A stretch of DNA of 51,825 nt, taken from the NCBI GenBank assembly GCA_036897485.1, contig JAYMTF010000120.1, positions 1-51,825 of the forward strand, in the 5' to 3' direction. Made by a program: the position numbers and the translations under genes. The notes beneath the pieces were generated by a model, which was given only the letters and a program-made list of their open reading frames with translations, was not told where the DNA came from and ran no database searches. Positions 46,670-51,825 of this stretch are shown here, one piece after another. Within the stretch, counting starts at the first letter, position 1. Every line of letters starts with the position of its first letter. This DNA comes from Pelargonium nanum (Eukaryota > Streptophyta > Magnoliopsida > Geraniales > Geraniaceae).

Positions 46670-48876
46670 TCAATAAGTGGTCTTGAAAGGCTTGTAAACC
46701 TTGAGATCAAGCATGACACCAGCAACAGAACCAGCAGCAGCAACAAGTGAGATCACCAAACAAGCCATGCTCAACATCTGGAGACAAACCCACCTTGTGC
46801 TCCACTTCTGAATCCTCTTCTGAGCAATGTACATCTCCACAGGAAAATACACAGTCAAAGGCCAAAACCCAAAAGCCCCAAGAATCCCAACAACATCATT
46901 GAAGAAAGGAAGGAGCATAGAGATGACTGTTGTTAGGACAACAAAAGCTGTCCTCCAAAGAGACCTAAACATGTTGAGCCTGAAATGGGTGTTGAAACCT
47001 AGGATTGGGACCTTGAATTCCTTAGCAATGAAGTCACTTTCAGGCCATCTGTGAGCTGCCCATTTCTCAATGAAGGCAAAGATGGGTTGGCAAAAGACTT
47101 GGTATGCTCCTACCAAGTGGACCACAATGGCTACATTGGCTATGTCAAGGAGCCAAAATGGGTTGTAGAAGCCAAACCCTGTGAGGAGGTTTCCTGGTGC
47201 TTGGTCTCCAAATGCTGCATAGCCCATGCACCCACAGAGCATGTAGAAGATTGTTGTCACTATTGTGCTTATTCCTGTTGCTCTCTTCATTGTCTTGGAT
47301 TCTGATGGTGGTGATTTTATTGTGTCCTGATAAAAAAAAAAGCACATAAATTTAAATATATACGCAATCATCAGACGACCAACTCAACTAAAAGCTTAAA
47401 TGTATTTGTACCTGAATTTCAATGAGCACAACTGAAAATGAGTAAGCAAAAGCAATGTCTCCTAGGGCTTGGAAGCTCCTCCAAATCTTCTGTGTCTCGG
47501 TGACGGCGCCGATGCTGATTCCGGTGAGGCTTCCCTTGAGACTTCCATTGGACACAACTTGCACAATTCCAAGAACCAGTCCAATTGATGAGTAAGTGAA
47601 GGACATGACTGCAGCTACCATTGAGAGCCATGAAATTTGGCTGAAATCAGGAATTTGTGACAATAATATCTCAGCCACACCAAACATGATCATGTATGGT
47701 GTGCTTGACATGTGGCAAGGATTCTTCCCGCTGCTCGCGTGGAAACAGTTTGACCTTTTGACCGCCCTGTCGGTTTTAAGTTTCATAATCGTGTCAGTCA
47801 AATAAGAATAAAAACAAAACTCGAAAGAGTATGAAAGTCTCGTGCAATGATCATTCTTACATCATGCTTATGGATGATGCTATGGTGTAACCAATTGCGA
47901 TTCCGAAGAGATTGAGGTACTGAATGAGTCCACAAGCTTTGAATTTTGTTCCACCTAAACAAGTTCCGAGTGAAACACAATGTTAAAATTACCGTTCGAA
48001 ACATGTTAACTTTGTTTATGGCCTTAAAAATAACTTTGTTTAGTTCATAACATTCGCGTTACATGATAGTGTACTTATCATGTTAGTTATTGTAATAAGC
48101 GATTTCACAAAACTCTTTTAGCTGAATCAATTCTCTATCACGTGCACATGCACGTAACATGATAGTGTACGTAACGTGTTAGTGCATGTGACAAGTGAGA
48201 GCGAAAATGTTGTGACTAAAATTAATTTTACGAATGAATATACTAACCGAGAATAGATCGGACGGCGTCCATGTAGGTGTAGTTTCTCTTGCCGGAGTTG
48301 GGGTCGCCGGAGCGGTAGCAGGTGGCGAGGAGGGTGGCGGTGTAGTAGCTGACAAAGGAGAACATCAACATGACGGTGGGACCAGCAACCCATCCTAGCT
48401 GAGCTATGGCCCATGCCAAGGACAACACCCCGGAACCAATCACTGCGGTTATTATGTGTGCACTTGCGGTCCAAACTGTGCCTGTACACGTATAATTTTT
48501 TGTATATTAGAGCATGAACATGTAACCGATTGTTCGATAAGTTTCGATTTTTGCGCTTCGGGTGATTAATGTGCGTATAATTCATACGTGTAAACATTAA
48601 ATATCAAAATATGAGCGTGTATACGATTATTCTGTGAGTTACTGTAGTTGAAATGAGGTTTTTGTTGGCTTTTATAGACATATTTTGACTTCTTTATATA
48701 TAAAATAGATTGTGAGCGATTTAAGTAAAAAGAGCTGAAAGAAATGTACCAGTTCGTTTGAGGCGTCCATCATCGTCAAAACTGTCCTCAAAGCTACTAG
48801 GAGGAAGGACGTTTATCGACATGTCAACCACTTGGTTGTGGTGGCCGTGGTGGTGGTTGCGGTGGCTCTCTCCCAT
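46670..48876 (-). CDS. AAP: Amino acid permease of the AAP family
   Basis: A plasma-membrane proton-coupled importer of neutral and acidic amino acids (AAAP family, Aa_trans domain), acting in phloem and xylem loading or seed supply. Five exons join in frame: 48750-48876, 48248-48481, 47861-47954, 47412-47766 and 46670-47326, giving 488 residues, the normal AAP length. The hydrophilic N terminus (MGESHRNHHHGHHNQVVD) is His-rich. The first membrane segment follows GTVWTASAHIITAVIGSGVL, with SLAWAIAQLGWVAGP, and the family words GYTIASSISMMAVKRSNCFH, TYSSIGLVLGIVQVV, GDIAFAYSFSVVLIEIQDTI, YAAFGDQAPGNLLTGFG, VHLVGAYQVFCQPIFAFIE and WPLTVYFPVEMYIAQ are all present. About ten or eleven hydrophobic segments are visible. 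The closest AAP member (AAP2, 3 or 4 type) cannot be settled by eye. Confidence 0.95.
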
Positions 48877-49010
48877 CTTCTTGAAACAATTATAGACCGA
48901 AAAAAATCAAAGAAAATTTTTTTAATGCAAAGAAGTGAGCAAGAAAATATGGTATAAGAGTTGTTTGAGTTTGAGAGAGAATTGATGAGTTGAATGTGGA
49001 GGGAATTAGG

Positions 49011-49021
49011 TCTATTTATAA
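49011..49021 (-). promoter_or_regulatory. Proximal TATA box of the AAP gene
   Basis: On the minus strand TTATAAATAGA is a canonical plant TATA box. About 30 bases downstream begins a CT/CA-rich stretch (CTCTCTCAAACTCAAACAACTC, around 48955-48990) that fits a 5' UTR leading to the ATG at 48876. Confidence 0.6.
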
Positions 49022-49988
49022 TGGTTGTAATAATTTTTTTGATTAAAAAAAAATAATAGGAATATATTAAAGTAAAATAAAATAAAATAATAGGAAAATA
49101 GGAGGAAAGAAAAAGATATAGATTGGCATGTGTATTGTAATCTAAAGACCCCAATAAGACTTTTGTGTCAACCATTGATCATATTGCAATTTTTTAATAT
49201 TCAATCAAACTCATCATATCAAAGAGTGTTACACTATTGTATTATTTTTAGTCAATGCTTTATTGTTTGCTCTCTCAATTTCACACACAACTTGTCTTTT
49301 CAAGTAATTTGGAAAAAGATGTGTTAAGTTGATGGTTTAGTTGAATGATTTTGAACTCTATAAAGTTGAACAGTGGCACTTCAAAAGTGGTGAAAGAATC
49401 TATTAAGTTAGGAATAATATTAATTTAAAACACTAAATCTTTAAACTATTTATATTAATTATTTGCATAAATGGCGATGTGTTGAGATTTTCTTTAACAC
49501 CAATGAGAGTTTCGGCCATTTTTTCGATCGGAGAATTTGTATATTTTAAGAACGATTTATATAATTTCTATAATTTGTTACCATACCAAAAACTATATTT
49601 ATACCAATAAAGAAAGTGGGATACATTTATTCTTCAAAAATCACATTTATAACCAACATGATAAGTAATTTTTTTTAGACAAATAGACTCTTTAAAAGGC
49701 CAAAATTGAAGATCTATTGAGTTCTTTGCTCAACAACTACTAGGAACAAACAAAATGTGCCATCCAAATCCCATTCACAATATCCCCAAAAGTTAGGAAG
49801 CATAAGACAAATAAAAAATATGCTAATTAACTTAATTACCCATTTGCAATAAACAACCACTATACACATCACATTCCAAAAAACAAAACAAAAACCCTAA
49901 TTTATGTTGGTTAATGGACACTCCAATTTTAGCAATAAATAAAAAATACAATGATAACAAAAAACGAGGGAGAGACCAAGTTTCATAC
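49022..49988. other. AT-rich interval upstream of the AAP gene
   Basis: No gene seen; this is promoter or leader intron of AAP depending on which TATA is used. Confidence 0.5.
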
Positions 49989-50120
49989 CTTTGTTGTGTA
50001 GCTAGATCGACTAGGCAAAATATACAAAATATAATGTAGTAACAAGAAACTATAGCTAGAGAAGGGTTGAGCTACCAATTGATACACTCTCCATTGTTGA
50101 GATCATGAAGCTTTTATAAA
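49989..50120 (-). promoter_or_regulatory. Possible distal AAP promoter and leader exon
   Basis: A second TATA-like TTTATAAAAG (minus strand, about 50111-50120) is followed after about 120 bases by a good donor, ACAAAG|GTATG at 49989/49988. If used, a leader intron of about 1.1 kb would end just before the AAP ATG (AAGAAG|ATG or nearby). No transcript evidence. Confidence 0.35.
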
Positions 50121-50674
50121 CAGAAAACAATGGTGGGTTTAATGAAAATAGTATAATTAATTAAAATGTTTTGATTAAAGATCACTTTTAATTTATATTG
50201 CTCTCTCACGTGTACAAGCTCTTAACCATCCTTGTTGACACAAAAGAATCAATGCTTCTTCCTCCAGATTATTTTTATGAATAATTTATTAAATGTTTTG
50301 AATATTATTATATTGTTAAAAAAAAATATGATTCATTTTCTTCTAATTGAATTGAATGGAGGGTGTGAATTTGGTCCCTAGGTCTTTGGGAAAATATTGG
50401 AACCCACTGTTGATCAGTGTCCATGAAATGATAGTAAATACCTCTTTTCTTTTTCAACTTTTTTTAATCATATGTTTCATTTAATAAAATCAAACTAATG
50501 CCATTAGAGATTCCTCTTCAGAATAAGATCAAAGATTTCTTGTTTCTTTCTTGAGGTGGAAGATTAGCTAACCATAAGAGACTACAAAACCCTTTTAGGA
50601 TTTTGAGTATATATTATACATTCAAAAACACAATAATTAGTTTATCAATATATATATATATACACAGAGTATGA
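50121..50674. other. AT-rich gene-free interval
   Basis: No supported gene or motif beyond AT-rich runs, including a (TA)n run at about 50649-50662. Confidence 0.5.
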
Positions 50675-50682
50675 TATTCTTA

Positions 50683-50920
50683 TAGAGCTGATAATTTGAA
50701 CACAATCGGCGGCATATAAAATTCAACCTCATTTTTGCAGATTCTTGCATATTCGGGTTACATTATATGGACCCGTTCAAATTTTAAATATGTTCATGAA
50801 AACTCACATAAATTCACACATTTTATATATAAAATTCACAACCTTTTGTAAATCGAGGTACTGTTAAGACTTACCGACCAAAATCCAAAAAATACGAACT
50901 CGAATTTCTATCTAGCTCTA
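50683..50920. mobile_element. 238-bp hAT-like MITE with perfect 8-bp target duplication
   Basis: The element is flanked by TATTCTTA at 50675-50682 and again at 50921-50928, the 8-bp duplication typical of the hAT superfamily. Its left end TAGAGCTGATAATTTGAAC and the reverse complement of its right end (TAGAGCTAGATAGAAATTCG) share TAGAGCT and then diverge. There is no open frame of interest. The perfect duplication suggests insertion more recent than that of the relative at 27901. Confidence 0.8.
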
Positions 50921-50928
50921 TATTCTTA

Positions 50929-51825
50929 TACCAATCTTTTCCTTTTACAGCTTAGAATTGGCACATTGAGATGCCCAAAGACTGAGGAAAGATATGCTAT
51001 TGGAGAATTAAAGAGCTCTTATCATTAGTAGCATCTTTGAATGAGTTTGAAATTCTTGTCTTTGTGATATTAATTAATTAAAAGAATAAGCACCAAAATG
51101 CAATGAATCTTAATTTTGTTTAGTGGAGGTAATTAGGTAGGAGAACCATGAATTTTTTCAAGTAATGGGCAAAGCCACACGTGGTTTAATCGTTGCCTTC
51201 CATTTAATTACAAATTAATCAACACTTTGATTACTCTATTAGTATCAGGCATTAATGTGTGACCTTCCTTATATCTGAACTTAATTAAAATTAGATTAAA
51301 ATGTGAAGAAAAAAATGTACATGCAAAAACATAAGTGCAAGCATGTATGTAGTATGTGTCATTAAAATATTTAGAGAAACATCAAATTAAATAATGTGTT
51401 AAAATGGTTTTTAAAAAAAGTGTTAAAATAAATTATTAGACAAATATTAAAAGATAATATTTTTTGTGGTGAGAAAGTTATGAGCTTTAAGATCCTGAAG
51501 AAATCAATAATTCAATTAAACTATAAATATGTTTTAGTTTATTTTCTCGATATAAGATACTTGTATATGACTATATGTTATCAAAATCATGAAAACTAAT
51601 ATGAAATTTTATTTTATTTTCTTGATATAAGATTCTTGTATGTGTTGATTGGGACCATTCATGTCATCATTATAGTAAATATAACCAAGGTTCTACCATT
51701 GAAAGTGGGTTTGACCTTGACATATATTTAGTGGTAGGTCCAAGGCAATATATATGTTAGGCTGTGTCCAATTTAATGAAGATTTTTTTTTTGAAATTCC
51801 ATGATTTTAATATATATATATATAT
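50929..51825. other. Gene-free end of the window
   Basis: AT-rich DNA ending in a (TA)n run. No coding or repeat structure I can support. Confidence 0.5.

Noticed and set aside
48127..48597. 156-codon minus-strand frame overlapping AAP exon 2
   Set aside because: Wrong frame for the permease; His/Arg-rich shadow of exon 2 and its introns.
1..51825. A new multi-gene system or gene cluster
   Set aside because: All complete genes belong to known plant families with unrelated roles, in mixed orientation and with ordinary spacing; nothing suggests a cluster.

Overview
The window is nuclear DNA of a flowering plant, most likely a eudicot. The genes have AT-rich introns with GT-AG borders, there are plant-only families (PAD4, a plant coiled-coil NLR, WPP-domain RanGAP, KIWI, AAP permease), and the intergenic DNA is full of small non-autonomous transposons. 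I cannot name the species. There is no operon, phage, CRISPR or RNA gene that I can support. Gene models were built by joining exons at visible splice sites and checking that every junction keeps the reading frame.

Layout. A CC-NB-LRR immune receptor gene (610-4966, minus) is followed by a 1.1 kb Mutator-like element with an exact 9-bp target duplication (5219-6327). Next come RanGAP (7591-9222, minus, with a long leader intron to about 10.8 kb), an RNase H-like relic (11159-11578), the ESCRT-III subunit VPS20 (12025-15081, minus) and a gene-free 2.8 kb. Then ubinuclein, the HIRA-complex subunit (17926-28535, plus, 13 exons), the PC4-type coactivator KIWI (29954-31391, plus) and a decayed second copy of KIWI exons (32158-32380). 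PAD4 (32664-36881, minus) follows, then a gene-free 3.5 kb, an auxilin-like J-domain protein (40339-45733, plus) and, convergent with it, an amino acid permease of the AAP family (46670-48876, minus). The last 2.9 kb holds the permease promoter region and a small hAT element with perfect 8-bp target duplications.

How the genes work together. They do not form a pathway. The NLR and PAD4 both act in immunity but lie about 28 kb apart, separated by housekeeping genes. VPS20 and the auxilin-like protein both act in membrane traffic (multivesicular bodies, clathrin uncoating). Ubinuclein and KIWI act in chromatin and transcription.

The most unusual recurring signal is that the long 5'-most introns of four unrelated genes (RanGAP leader intron, VPS20 intron 1, ubinuclein intron 1, auxilin-like intron 1) each carry diverged direct repeats with units of roughly 85-320 bp. 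The other noteworthy observations are the Mutator-like element with a GC-rich, coding-like interior, the decayed KIWI duplicate, and a recurring family of small hAT-like elements beginning TAGAGCTG or similar. I did not find a novel multi-gene system.
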